Shown here piece after piece: positions 1 through 10,640 of a stretch of 64,000 bases of DNA. Below the pieces are notes generated by a model. The model was not told the DNA's origin. It saw nothing but the letters and a program-made list of their open reading frames with translations, and ran no database searches. Numbering within the stretch: the stretch's first letter is position 1; every line of letters starts with the position of its first letter. The stretch covers positions 1 through 64,000 of the forward strand of contig JALNQF010000059.1 of NCBI GenBank assembly GCA_028456385.1. The letters are read 5' to 3'. This stretch comes from Ophiosphaerella korrae (lineage: Eukaryota > Ascomycota > Dothideomycetes > Pleosporales > Phaeosphaeriaceae). Both the position numbers and the translations under genes were made by a program.

Positions 1-178
1 TTACGTACTTAGCTTTATACTTTATATTTACTAAGATTATAAATTATAAATTTATTACGTATCTCTATTATAGTTAGTTTCTTAGTCTAGTTTATTATCC
101 TATAGATTATATATATTATTATTATCTATAGTAAAGCTAATTAGCTTAAATTAGTTTTCTCTTATTATAGCTATAATA
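1..178 (-). repeat. A2 3' LTR, truncated by window edge
   Basis: Reverse complement of the first about 178 bp of a family A LTR. On the minus strand it begins TATTATAG, a RIP form of TGTTATAG, directly after the purine-rich tract. It resembles the three-unit LTRs of A3 and A4 more than the two-unit LTR of A1. Confidence 0.85.
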
Positions 179-189
179 CTATTCTTTTC

Positions 190-683
190 TTTAAGTAAGT
201 TCTTGTTTCTCTACCCTAGACCTAAAGTTATTAGTCTAGTTTTCTTATTTATTTCTAATTCTTTATTATCCTCTATATCTTTATATTCTAACTATAATAA
301 ACTTTTTCTTATTACTTATATTACGCGTAATAGAGTTAAAATATTTTCTTACGCCTATTATACTTAATCAAAGCTTACTTATCTTATATCTTTAAAGGAT
401 AGTAAATACTATAATAAGTATATTCTAGCTAATATTTAGTATAAGTATATACTATCTAGTATTTCTCTTATAGAGTATAAGTATTCTATTTCTATATAGT
501 CTCTCTTTATTAAGTTATATAAGGTAAGCTATTAACTAAGCTTAAGAGATACTATTATTATAGCTTATAGAAGCTAAGGCTAAGTATAAGCTAACTCTTT
601 ATAAGCTAGTAAATCTTTATTTTTATATTAAGTGTCTTTATAAGATAAAGGCTTATAATAACACTAAATTATCTAAATAGTCT
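190..683 (+). pseudogene. Antisense Cys-cluster ORF of A2, first part
   Basis: On the plus strand, antisense to A2 gag-pol, a frame runs from next to the LTR to the A1 insertion, broken only by TAA/TAG. It has a cysteine-cluster-like segment near 400-425 (Tyr now in place of most Cys, as expected from TGC/TGT to TAC/TAT), then a Lys/Arg/Leu-rich, probably helical segment. The frame moves by +1 near 525-530. The same segments occur antisense in A1, A3, A4, A5 and A6, and similar ones in B and D. Fungal genomes carry many repeat-associated small Cys-cluster plus coiled-coil proteins of this look; that link is inference and the function is unknown. It continues at 7717. Confidence 0.5.
679..683. 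repeat. Target site duplication of A1 (AGTCT)
   Basis: AGTCT directly before the 5' LTR is repeated exactly at 7712-7716 directly after the 3' LTR. This fixes both ends of A1 and shows A2 as its target. Confidence 0.95.
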
Positions 684-1125
684 TGTTATAGTAGTAACAA
701 GGAAAAGCTAATTTAAACTAATTAGCCCTACTACAAATAATAACAACACATACGACCTATAGGGCAACAAACTTAACTAGGAAGCTAACTATAATAGGGA
801 CACGTAATAAATTCGCAATTTATAATCTTAGTAAACATAAAGTACAAATTTATATATATAATAAATTCGCAATTCGCGATCTTAGCAAACACGAAGCACA
901 AAGCTAGCTAAGAAGTATAGGTATATAGTTAGTAGCAATGCGTATTATTAAGATAGTATTAGTAATTCAATCCTTTAACTATAGAACGCTAATACAAGAT
1001 AGTTATAAAATATCTTCTATTGTTTATAGTTATTATAGATTACTCCTAAGCCTTTACTATTACTTTATAATCTACTAACTCCTACTAGATAGGTACCTAT
1101 AGTTAACAATAGGAGGCCTATTACA
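684..1125 (+). repeat. A1 5' LTR (442 bp)
   Basis: Begins TGTTATAG and ends ATTACA (TG...CA). Near 787-895 it holds two units of an approximately 53-bp direct repeat starting GTAATAAATTCGCAATT; the LTRs of A3 and A4 hold three. It should contain promoter and transcript start, but no specific promoter motif can be trusted in RIP-mutated DNA. Confidence 0.95.
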
Positions 1126-1185
1126 CCTTACTAATTTAGTTATTATAAGAAGTAAAGCGTAAGTAGCGCGTAGTCTAGCTAATAC
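1126..1185 (+). other. A1 leader with conserved GC-rich motif
   Basis: Sequence after the 5' LTR. No convincing match to a tRNA primer site is visible. AGCGTAAGTAGCGCGTAG at 1156-1173 survives exactly and recurs in the D1 leader at 12411-12428. It contains GTAAGT, a fungal 5' splice-donor consensus, but could equally be the start of gag coding sequence. Confidence 0.5.
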
Positions 1186-2340
1186 AATAGTAGAAAGTTT
1201 AACTAAAAAAGGAGGTAAAGTACCTCTAAGTAGTTATAAGTTAGATAATATAGTATAGAGAGACGTTAAGAACTATATAAACAACTTAATCTCTAAAAAA
1301 GAAGATATAAAGATAGTAATTAACGCCTTAGAAATATAGAATAAAGAACTACAAGATTATACAAAATAGAATAAAGTACAAATTAAAGCTATTATTAAAG
1401 GATAAAACTAGATAGAACTAATTATATAACGCCTAGAGATAAGCGCGATAAAGAAACTACTAAAGATACCTATACTTAAGAAGTTTAATAGAACGAGAGA
1501 AAAACTAAGACCCTTTATTATATTAGTACAACTCTAGATAGATATACAAGTACTACACTTTGATATAGAAGAAAAGAAAGTAATATATATTAGACTGTAT
1601 CTTAAAGAAGACGTAATAAGATAGTACGAGCCTTACTAGATAGATTACACAACATACTCTCTAATAATATAAAAAGATAAAACTAGAGCTATCTTTAGAA
1701 GTTACGAATACTTTACTAAATAAATAAGAGTAGTATTTAGGAATATAGATATTACCTAATAAGCTAAAGAATAACTAGAGAAGCTTATATAGAATTAGAG
1801 TATTCTAAAGTACGTATTATAATTTAAATAACTATCCTAAAATATAGAATAGAACGAGTCTATATTAATATTACAATTTAAACAAAGACTAAACTCTAAG
1901 ATTTAATACAAAATAATCTATATAGAGAAACTAAGGACACTAGAAGCCCTAAAGTAATAAGTAATACAAATTAACAATAATCTTTAGAAATAAAAGAAGA
2001 ATAAGTATAGCACCTAAAATAGAAATTAGGATACTAGAGACCCTATAATCCTTAACGCTAATAAAGATAAGAAGAAGAAGAAGAGTAAAGACTTTACGTA
2101 CTTTAACTATAGTAAAAAGGGCTACTACGCGAAAGACTACTAATTAAAGAAGAAATAGGATATAGTATATTATAAATACAGGAAACTAGGATACTTTATA
2201 AAAGACTACAAGAGTAAAGACCTAAAGAAAGAAACTTAGTTAAAAATAACTAAGAAGAAAAAGGAAGTACTATAAGCACAGGCTAAACCTTAAGAAAAGG
2301 TAGCTAGGAGTAAAGAAATACAATACGTAATACTCTATTA
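1186..2340 (+). pseudogene. gag: A1 gag (capsid and nucleocapsid), RIP-degraded
   Basis: Structural protein that would form the virus-like particle and bind the element RNA. The frame shows a Ty3/gypsy capsid region, with a remnant of the R-W-F-E-P-Y type motif at 1619-1636 (W now TAG). Two CCHC zinc knuckles follow at 2099-2140 and 2168-2209 with exact C-x2-C-x4-H-x4-C spacing, but all four metal ligands of both read Tyr (TAC/TAT). This is what RIP does to TGC/TGT and CAC/CAT codons. The knuckles are followed by a Lys-rich tail. Start codon not identifiable. Stops are TAA/TAG throughout. Confidence 0.8.
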
Positions 2341-3880
2341 GACTTTTTATTATAAAGACAACTACTATATATATCTTTCTAGTAAGTAAAGAGTAGGATA
2401 CTTCTTATAATAGAGATAAAGAGTAGTAGTAATAAAAGAAAGAATAAAAGCTTAGCTAGAAGAAATAGCCTAAGTAATAGACCTACTAATAGAAGACTTA
2501 GAAGAGGAAGAGCCCCTAGTACTATTAATCTAGGCTAAAGGACTAGTACTAGATAAAGAGACTACTATAGCTTCCTCTAAAGGACTATAAGAAAGTAAGA
2601 AATAAGTTAGTATAAAAGGTATAGAGTACGCCTAGCTAATAATATATAGCTATAATAGCTATACAATATTAGATATAAAAGAATAAAATAAAAAATAGAA
2701 GTTTATTTAGATATACTTAATAGTTATAAGTATAGAGGAAGCGTATAAAGACTAGAAAGAACGTAATCCTAAAGAAATAAAGTTTATACTATTTTAAAAA
2801 TAGATAAAGTAATATATAGTTATAGTAAGAAGAATACTTATATAAAAAAAATAGTAGTACCTTACTAGAAGAACGCGATAGATTAACAAAGCCTATATAC
2901 TAAGAGTACTAGTAGTGTACTATATCCTAATAATAGATATACCTAGAAAAGATAAGTACTAAGAAGGAGATAATAAAATAATAGATCTAAGACATCTAGT
3001 ATATTTTAAAGTATTATAGATATTATACCTAGATAAGAATTATACTATATATAGAAACCCTAAAGTAAATAATAATATATAGCCTATAAGGAGAAGAGGC
3101 TATAACTACACGAGAGTAATTAGGGTAGAAGATATCTAAGGATAGGAAATAATCCTAGAAGACAGATATATAGTAGTAAGACCTAGCCTAAAATTATCTA
3201 AGAAATGTGTCTAAAGAAGACTATAGTACAAATACATATATAATAAGTATCTAAAATACAAAGAATATAAACTTAAAGTAGGCCTATAGCCTTAGAAAAA
3301 TAGATAATTTAATAAATTACTAAAGTAAGAAAGGCTAAAAAGTATAAGAGGCCTATATATTATAAAAACAAGTATATACTAAGGAAAGAAAGTATAATTA
3401 ATAATTAATAGTAGAGCTATAAGAAACTTTATATTAAAGAAGTTTATAGAAACATAAAGAATAAAGTATATAATAAAGAAATACCTTAGATAACTAAGCA
3501 CGATTAAAGGAAAACTATTCTAAGAACTAATACAGTTTAAAATAGCACCTTTAACACTAAGGTTAAAAGGACTAGAAATCTAGAATATAGTTATAGATAT
3601 AACAACAATTAATAATAAACAAGATATAATATTAGGTATACTATAGTTATAGATAACTAACCTATATATTAATTAGAGAATAGGAAAAATTAGTTATAAT
3701 AAAATAGATATACTAAAAGCTAATATAAGTACCTATAAAGGAGAATTCCTAGAAGAATACAAGAAATAGGAAAAGTAGCTTATAGAACTAGAAGATTACC
3801 TTCTAGAATACTAACTATAGGACTTAGTAATAGAACTAAAAGAAGAAAAGAACGTAGGATAGAGCTTAGTCTACTAAAAA
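2341..3880 (+). pseudogene. pro: A1 gag-pol linker and aspartic protease
   Basis: About 1 kb of acidic, weakly conserved coding sequence precedes the protease. The active-site D-S-G-A motif appears at about 3404-3420 as N-S-R-A (GAT to AAT, GGA to AGA), followed by a conserved N-F-I segment typical of retropepsins. The protease would cut the Gag-Pol polyprotein. The catalytic Asp codon is lost here. The same motif is found at equivalent places in A2, A3, A4 and A5, which confirms the frame. Confidence 0.75.
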
Positions 3881-5150
3881 ATAGAAGAAGAATCTAAGAT
3901 TAAATAATTATTTATACAAAATATAATAAAGAAAGGATAGATAAGAGAATCTAAATCCTTAGTAGTATATAGATTAATATTTATAGACAAAAAAGAAATA
4001 AGTAATAAAAGACTCTACGTAGATTTTAAAAAAACTAACGTAATTACAAATAAGAACTAATACCTACTACTACAAATAGATAAAATATAAGATAGGCTAT
4101 AAAGAGCAAAGATCTTTACAAAACTAGATATATAAAACGTATACTACTAGATTAGAATTAAAAAAGGAGATAAGTAGAAAATAGTATTTAGAACATAATA
4201 TAGACTATACAAATACTTAGTTATACTATTTAGTTTAACAAACGCACTAGTAGTATTCTAGGAGAGAATTAATATAGTACTAAGAGAATACTTAGACATA
4301 TTTATATTTACGTACTTAGACAACATCCTTATATTCTTAGAAATAGAGGAAGAACACGTATAACATATATATAAAGTACTAAAGAAACTAGTAGAAGCTA
4401 AAATATTTCTTAAGATAAGAAAATACGAGTTCTATACAAAGGAAACAGATTTCCTTAGATTTACTATTAAACTAGGAAAAATCAAGATTAACCTAGAAAA
4501 GATTAACTTAATTAACAAATAGCTAACACTAAAGAACCTAAAAGAGGTATAATAATTTTATAGGCTAGCTAACTTTTATAGAAAGTTAATAGTAAGATAC
4601 TCTAAAGATATAGAGCTAATTACAAGACTTATAAAAAAAGATACGCTATTTAAATAGATAAAAGAATATAATAAAGTATTTAAGAGAATAAAAAAGAAGT
4701 TTATAGAAAACCTAGTTATTAGAATATATAACCTAGAACTACTAGCGATAGTAAAAATAGATACATCGAACTTAGTCTATAGAATAGCACTAATACAAAA
4801 AGACTTAGAGACTAAAAAGGAATACTTAGTTAAATACTTCTCTAAGAAGATAAAAACAGTAGAACTTAACTACCTAATCTACGACAAGGAGATACTAGTA
4901 ATCTATAAAGTATTTAAATAATAGAGAGTATATTTACAAAGAGTAAAATACTAAATAAAGGTCTATATAGACTATAAGAATCTTATAGGATTTATAATAA
5001 ACAAAGAACTATTATAACGCTATATAAGATAGTAGGAATACTTATTAATATTTAATATAGAAATTATATATATAAAAGAGAAAGATAATTAATTTATAGA
5101 CACCCTTAGTAAAAGACTAGACTTACAAGAAGAAGTAAATACAACTAGTA
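3881..5150 (+). pseudogene. pol: A1 reverse transcriptase and RNase H
   Basis: Reverse transcriptase of Ty3/gypsy type. The fingers segment is at about 3950-4050. The palm motif YLDD reads Y-L-D-N at 4313-4324, so the second catalytic Asp is mutated by G-to-A. RNase H follows at about 4735-5120, with its first Asp segment near 4755-4770, the conserved E-L-N-Y segment near 4862-4905 and a D-x-L-S-K-R segment near 5095-5120. Stops are TAA/TAG at expected Gln and Trp positions. Confidence 0.85.
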
Positions 5151-5339
5151 TAGTTTTAGTTAAGAACAAAGAAGGATATTTAGTCCTAAATATACCTAAA
5201 ATAGCTACAACACTTAAGAAAAAGAGTAGTAAGCTAGACAAATAGATTTAGAAAATAACATAAGAAGTATCTAAAGAAATAGAAAAACTTAAAACCTAAG
5301 ATAGATTTGTATAAGTATATAGAAGAATATATATTCTAG

Positions 5340-6625
5340 GAAAAATTTAAAAGGAATTTATACGACAATTCTATAAATTGCTAGTATATAGTTACTAAGG
5401 TATCGAGAAAATATTAGATAGACTACTACAAGATTACTACATTCTAAAAGCAAGATAACTAGTAATAGAAGTACTATAAGACTATATAGAATATTAAAAG
5501 AATAAATACAATAGATATATACTATATAGAATACTATAACTAGTAGAAGTACTAAAATAACTATAGGGAGTTATTACAATAGACTTTATAACAAAACTAC
5601 TTAAGTCTAAAGACCTAATATTAGGAGTTAAATATAATAGAATCCTAATAATAGTAGATAAACTTATAAAGTACTTATACTTTAGACTATATAAAGAGAA
5701 AAGTAGAATAGAAATTACTATATACTAGGTTATAGGAACTATAATTAGTTAATATAGACTACTAGACAAGATTATTATAGATAGAGATATAAGATTTATA
5801 TTAAAACTATAGGGAATAATAATAGCGTAATTAGGAATTAAATACGTAATATCTATAGTATACTACTTATAGATAGATAGATAATCTAAACAAATAAATT
5901 AGATAGTAGAATAGTACTTAAGATACTACCTTAACTATAACTAGAATAACTAGGTATAGCTACTACCTATAGTATAGTTAGCATATAATAGCGCAAAGAA
6001 TATAGTAATAGGAGTATTACTTTTTTTTATAAACTATAGATTCGAACCTAGCGTATATAGAACACTAAGAATATAGATATCTTAGTCTCTAAGAGGAGAA
6101 AACTTCGCTAATAGACTTAGAGATATATATAACTAATTAAGATAGGATATAGAATTCCTACACGATTAAATAGTAAAGTACTACAATAAGAAGTATAAAG
6201 AAGGACCCTAATTTAGAGAGGGAGAAAAAGTATAGTTAGTATAGAAGAATATTAAAAGTAAACAACCTAGTTTAAAATTAGACTATATTAAGATAAGACT
6301 ATACAAAATTAAGAAAGAAGTTACACTAGTTATATACAAATTAAAGCTACTAAACAAGATAAAGATATACCTAATATTCTACGTAGCTCTACTAGAACAA
6401 GTACTATAAAATATAGAACTACTAGTATATAAAGTAGATACGTATAGAGAATAAAAAGAATAAGAAGTTAAAGAAATCCTACAATACTAGTTCTGTAATA
6501 GTAGGAACTACTACCTAGTAGAATAGATAGGTATAGATAAGAAAGGATAACTATAGGAAGAAATATAAGAACTAGAAGATAACCTTAACTACCCTAAGAA
6601 ACTAAAAGACTTCTAAAATTAAAAC
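5340..6625 (+). pseudogene. pol: A1 integrase with C-terminal chromodomain
   Basis: DDE integrase: first Asp in I-D-F-I-T-K at about 5579-5596, second in D-R-D-I-R-F near 5780-5797, then a degraded Y-H-P-Q-T-D-G-Q type segment near 5855-5890. The C-terminal part carries a chromodomain at about 6440-6620 (Y-L-V-E near 6508-6520, E-E-I near 6558, E-D-N-L near 6575). Chromodomains of chromoviruses are thought to read methylated histone H3 and direct insertion into heterochromatin, which fits this nest. RIP stops throughout. Confidence 0.8.
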
Positions 6626-6679
6626 CTTCTAGAGCGCCTTATAGCAAATTAAGAAAACTAACAATACTACTACTAGATA

Positions 6680-7250
6680 GAGAGGCGTTAGGAACGCCTA
6701 ATATAATAGGAGCTAGAGTAGCCTAAACTGCATCTTTAAGGTCTATCTTAGCCTCTAAGGTATAAGACTATTTAGATAATTTAGCGTTATTATAAGCTTT
6801 TATCTTACAAAGACGCTTAATACAAGAATAAAGATCTACTAGCTTACGAAGAGTTAGCTTACGCTTAGCTTTAGCTACTATAAGCTATAACAATAGTATC
6901 TCTTAAGCCTAGTTAACGGCTCGCCTTATATAACTTAGTAAGAAGAGACTATATAGAAATTAAATACTTATATTCTATAAGAGAAACGCTAGATAGAGTG
7001 TACTTATATTAAATATTAGCTAGAATACACTTGTTATAGTGTTTGCTATCTTTTAAAGATATAAGGTACGTAAGTTTTAGCTAAGTATAACAAGAGCAAG
7101 AAAATATTTTAACTTTGTTACGAGTAACACGAGTAACAAGAAGAAGTTTGTTATAATTAGAACGTAAAGATATAAAGAATAATAAAGAACTAGAGATAAA
7201 TAAAGAAACTAGACTAATAACCTTAGGCCTAGGGTAGAGAAATAAGAACC
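6680..7250 (-). pseudogene. Antisense Cys-cluster ORF of A1
   Basis: Between integrase and 3' LTR the minus strand carries a long frame whose only interruptions are TAA/TAG (Gln/Trp sites) and one +1 shift near 6916-6925. The first part has a D-S-K-H-Y-N-K-C-I segment near 7030-7055 (probable cysteine cluster with some Cys now Tyr). The second part is Lys/Arg/Leu-rich. It ends with a Pro/Ser segment near 6690-6715. The plus strand of this stretch shows no comparable frame. The same antisense frame in A2, A4 and the divergent A6 argues it once encoded a protein. Function unknown. Confidence 0.5.
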
Positions 7251-7253
7251 TAC

Positions 7254-7269
7254 CTAAAGAGGGGAATAG
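7254..7269 (+). other. A1 polypurine tract
   Basis: AAAGAGGGGAATAG directly upstream of the 3' LTR, the expected plus-strand DNA primer. The equivalent in A4 lies just before 50411. Confidence 0.75.
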
Positions 7270-7711
7270 TATTATAGTAGTAACAAGAGAAAGCTAATTT
7301 AAACTAATTAGCCCTACTATAGATAATAATAATACATACGACCTATAGGGCAACAAACTTAACTAAGAAGCTAACTATAATAGGGACACGTAATAAATTT
7401 ACAATTCGCGATCTTAGTAAATATAAAGCACGAATTTATATACGTAATAAATTCGCAATTTATAATCTTAGTAAACACGAAGTACAAAGCTAGCTAAGAA
7501 GTATAAGTATATAGTTAGTAGTAATACGCATTATTAAGATAGTATTAGTAATTTAATCCTTTAACTATAGAACGCTAATACAAGATAGTTGCAAAACATC
7601 TTCTATTGTTTATAGTTATTGTAGATTACCTCTAAGCTTTTACTATTACCTCGTAATCTACTAACCCCTACTAGATAGGTACCTATAGTCGACAACAGGA
7701 GGCCCGTTATA
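7270..7711 (+). repeat. A1 3' LTR (442 bp)
   Basis: Begins TATTATAG (TG to TA by RIP) and ends CGTTATA. Aligns over its whole length to 684-1125 with the same length; differences are transitions. Followed by AGTCT at 7712-7716, the right target duplication. Confidence 0.95.
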
Positions 7712-7716
7712 AGTCT

Positions 7717-7815
7717 TATACCTTAGAGGCTAAGATAGACCTTAAGGATATAGTTTAGGCTATCCTAGCTCCTATTATATTAGATATTCCTAACGCCTTT
7801 CTATTTAGCGCTAGT
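7717..7815 (+). pseudogene. Antisense ORF of A2, last part
   Basis: Continuation of the frame cut at 683 by A1. It reads L-E-A-K-I-D-L-K near 7723-7746 and ends in a Pro/Ser-rich segment. Matches the end of the antisense frame in A1 and A6. Confidence 0.45.
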
Positions 7816-7849
7816 AATACTAATTTTCTTAGTTTACTATAAGGTAGTC

Positions 7850-9150
7850 TAGAAGGTTTTAACTTTAGAAGTTTTCTAGTTTCTTAGAGTAATTAAGATT
7901 ATTTTCTAGTTCTTATATTTCTTCCTATAGTTATCCTTTTTTATCTATACCTATCTATTTTACTAAATAGTAGTTTCTACTATTATAGAACTATTATACT
8001 AGAATTTCTTTAACTTCTTATTCTTTTTATTCTTTATATATATCTACTTTGTACACTAGTAGGTCTATATTCTATAGTACTTTCTCTAGTAGTACTACGT
8101 AGAAGGTTAGGTATATCTTTATTTTATTTAGTAGTTTTAATTTAAATATAACTAGCGTAACTTCTTTCTTAATTTTATATAGTCTAATTTTTACGTAATC
8201 TAGTTTTAAACTAGATTGTTTACTCTTAATATTTTTCTATATTAACTATACTTTTTCTCTCTTTCTAAATTAAGGTCTCTATTTATACTTCTTATTATAG
8301 TATTTTATAATTTAATTATATAGGAATTCTACGTCCTATCTTAATTAGTTATATATTTCTTTTATTCTATTTACAAAGTTTTCTCCTTATAACGTCTAAG
8401 ATTTTATATTTCTTAGTATCTAATATATATTAGGTTTAAATCTATAGTTTATAAAGAAAAGTAATACTCTTATTACTATATTCTTTATACTATTATATAC
8501 TAACTATACTATAGGTAGTAACTATACCTAATTATTCTAGTTATAGTTAAGGTAGTATCTTAAGTATTATTCTACTATCTAATTTATTTATTCTAATTAT
8601 CTATCTATTTATAGATAATATACTATTAATATAGTATATTATATTCCTAATTATACTATTATTATTTTTTATAGCTTTAATATAAATTATATATTTTTAT
8701 CTATAATAATTTTGTCTAGTATACTATATTAGCTTATTATAGTTTTTAGGACTTAATATATAGTAACCTTTATCTTACTTTTTTCTTTATATAGTATAAA
8801 GTATATATACTTTATAAGTTTATCTACTATTATTAAGATTCTATTATACTTAACTCCTAATATTAGGTCTTTTAACTTAGGTAGCTTTATAATAAAGTCT
8901 ATTATTATTATTCTCTAGAGTTATTCTAATACTTTAACTAGTTATAGCATTCTATATAGTATATACCTATTATACTTATTTCTATAATATTCTATATAGT
9001 CTTGTAGTACTTCTTCTATTAGTTATTTTACTCTTAGGATATAGTAATCTCTTAAGAGCCTATTTAGCGTTTTTTCTATTCTCTAGTATCTATATACTAG
9101 TAGCTTGTAGAATTATTATATAATTTCTCTCTAGATTTTTCCTAGAATAT
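7850..9150 (-). pseudogene. pol: A2 integrase and chromodomain
   Basis: Minus-strand equivalent of A1 5340-6625. The chromodomain lies at about 7860-8045 and the integrase catalytic core at about 8560-8920, with its first Asp segment near 8895-8915. Heavily RIP-mutated with many TAA/TAG; no indel large enough to break the alignment with A1. Confidence 0.75.
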
Positions 9151-9339
9151 ATATTCTTCTATAAGCTTATATAAATCCTTTTTAAGTTTCTAGTTTCTTT
9201 ATTTTTTTAGATACCTCTTACGTTATTTTCTAAATCTATTTATCTAGCTTACTACTTGTTTTTTTAAGCGTTATAGCTATTTTAGGTGTATTTAGGACTA
9301 AATATCCTTCTTTGTTTTTAACTAGAACTATACTAGTAG

Positions 9340-10640
9340 CGCTTACTTCTTCTTATAAGTCTAGTCTTCTACTAAGAGTATCTACTAATTAATTATTTTT
9401 CCCTTTTGTATATATAATTTCTATATTAAATATTAATAGGAACTCCTACTATCTTATATATTATTATAATAGTTCTTTATTTAGTATAAATCTTATAAGA
9501 TTCCTATAGTCTATATAGACCTTTATTTAGTATTTTACTCCTTATAGGTATACTCTCTATTATTTAAATACTTTATAGATTACTAGTATTTCTTTATTAT
9601 AAATTAAGTAATTAAGTTCTACTATTTTTATCTTTTTAGAGAAGTATTTAACTAAGTATTCTTTTTTAGTCTTTAGGTCTTCTTATATTAGAGCTATCCT
9701 ATAGACTAAGTTAGATATATCTATTTTTACTATCGCTAGTAGTTCTAGATTATATATTCTAATAACTAGATTTTCTATAAACTTTTTCTTAATTTTATTA
9801 AATACTTTATTATATTCTTTTATCTATTTAAATAGTGTATCTTTTTTTATAAGTTTAGTTATTAGTTTTATATCTTTAAACTATCTTACTATTAACTTTC
9901 TATAAAAGTTCGCTAGCCTATAAAATTATTATACTTCTTTTAGGTTCTTTAGTGTTAGCTATTTGTTAATTAATCTAATCTTTTCTAAGTTAATCTTAAT
10001 TTTTCCTAGTTCTATAATAAATCTTAGGAAGTTTATTTCTTTTATATAGAATTTGCATTTTCCTATTTTAAAGAATAGTTTACTATCTACTAGTCTTTCT
10101 AGTACTTTATATATATATTATACGTATTCCTCTTCTATTTCTAAGAATATAAAGATATTATCTAAGTATATAAATATAAATACGTCTAAGTACTCTCTTA
10201 GTATTATATTAATTCTTTTTTAAAAAGCTACTAGTACGTTTATTAAGCTAAATAGTATAACTATATATTTATATAGTCTATACTATATTCTAAGTACTAT
10301 CTTCTATTTATTACCTTTTTTAATTCTAATCTAGTAGTAGGTATTCTAGATATCTAGTTTTATAAAGATTCTTACTTTTTATAGTCTATCTTATATTTTA
10401 TCTATTTTTAGTAAGGGGTATTAGTTTTTATTTATAATTACGTTAGTTTTTCTAAAATCTATATAGGGTCTTTTATTAATTATTCCCTTTTTATCTATAA
10501 ATATAAGTCTATATACTACTAAGGATTTAGATTATTATATCTATCCTTTTCTAATTGCGTTTTTAATAAATACTTGTTTAATCTTAGATTCTTCTTTTAT
10601 TTTTCTATAGACTAGGCTCTATCTTATATCTTTATCTTCT
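9340..10640 (-). pseudogene. pol: A2 RT and RNase H
   Basis: RNase H at about 9350-9760 and RT at about 9880-10640. The YLDD motif reads Y-L-D-N at about 10157-10168, the same G-to-A loss as in A1. Dead copy. Confidence 0.8.

Larger units (their letters stand above)
1..683 (-). mobile_element. A2 retrotransposon, 3' fragment (left part)
   Basis: Reverse-complement copy of the family A 3' end (compare 6750-7700 of A1): the start of a 3' LTR, then the region between integrase and LTR. The element continues at 7712 beyond A1, which was inserted into it. Joining 683 to 7717 restores the uninterrupted family A sequence seen in A1 and A4. The outer part of the LTR lies left of the window. Heavily RIP-mutated, no intact frame. 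Confidence 0.9.
684..7711 (+). mobile_element. A1: complete Ty3/gypsy chromodomain LTR retrotransposon
   Basis: A 7028-bp element with two 442-bp LTRs, an exact 5-bp duplication, and gag, protease, RT, RNase H, integrase and chromodomain in the Ty3/gypsy order (integrase after RT). It is not interrupted by another element, so it is among the youngest here. LTR differences are almost all C/T or G/A, as RIP produces. Every coding frame is full of TAA/TAG, so the copy is dead. Confidence 0.95.

Noticed and set aside
1126..1155. tRNA primer-binding site after the A1 5' LTR
   Set aside because: No stretch complementary to a tRNA 3' end is convincing here or in B, C and D. Some fungal gypsy elements self-prime, and RIP may also have altered the site.
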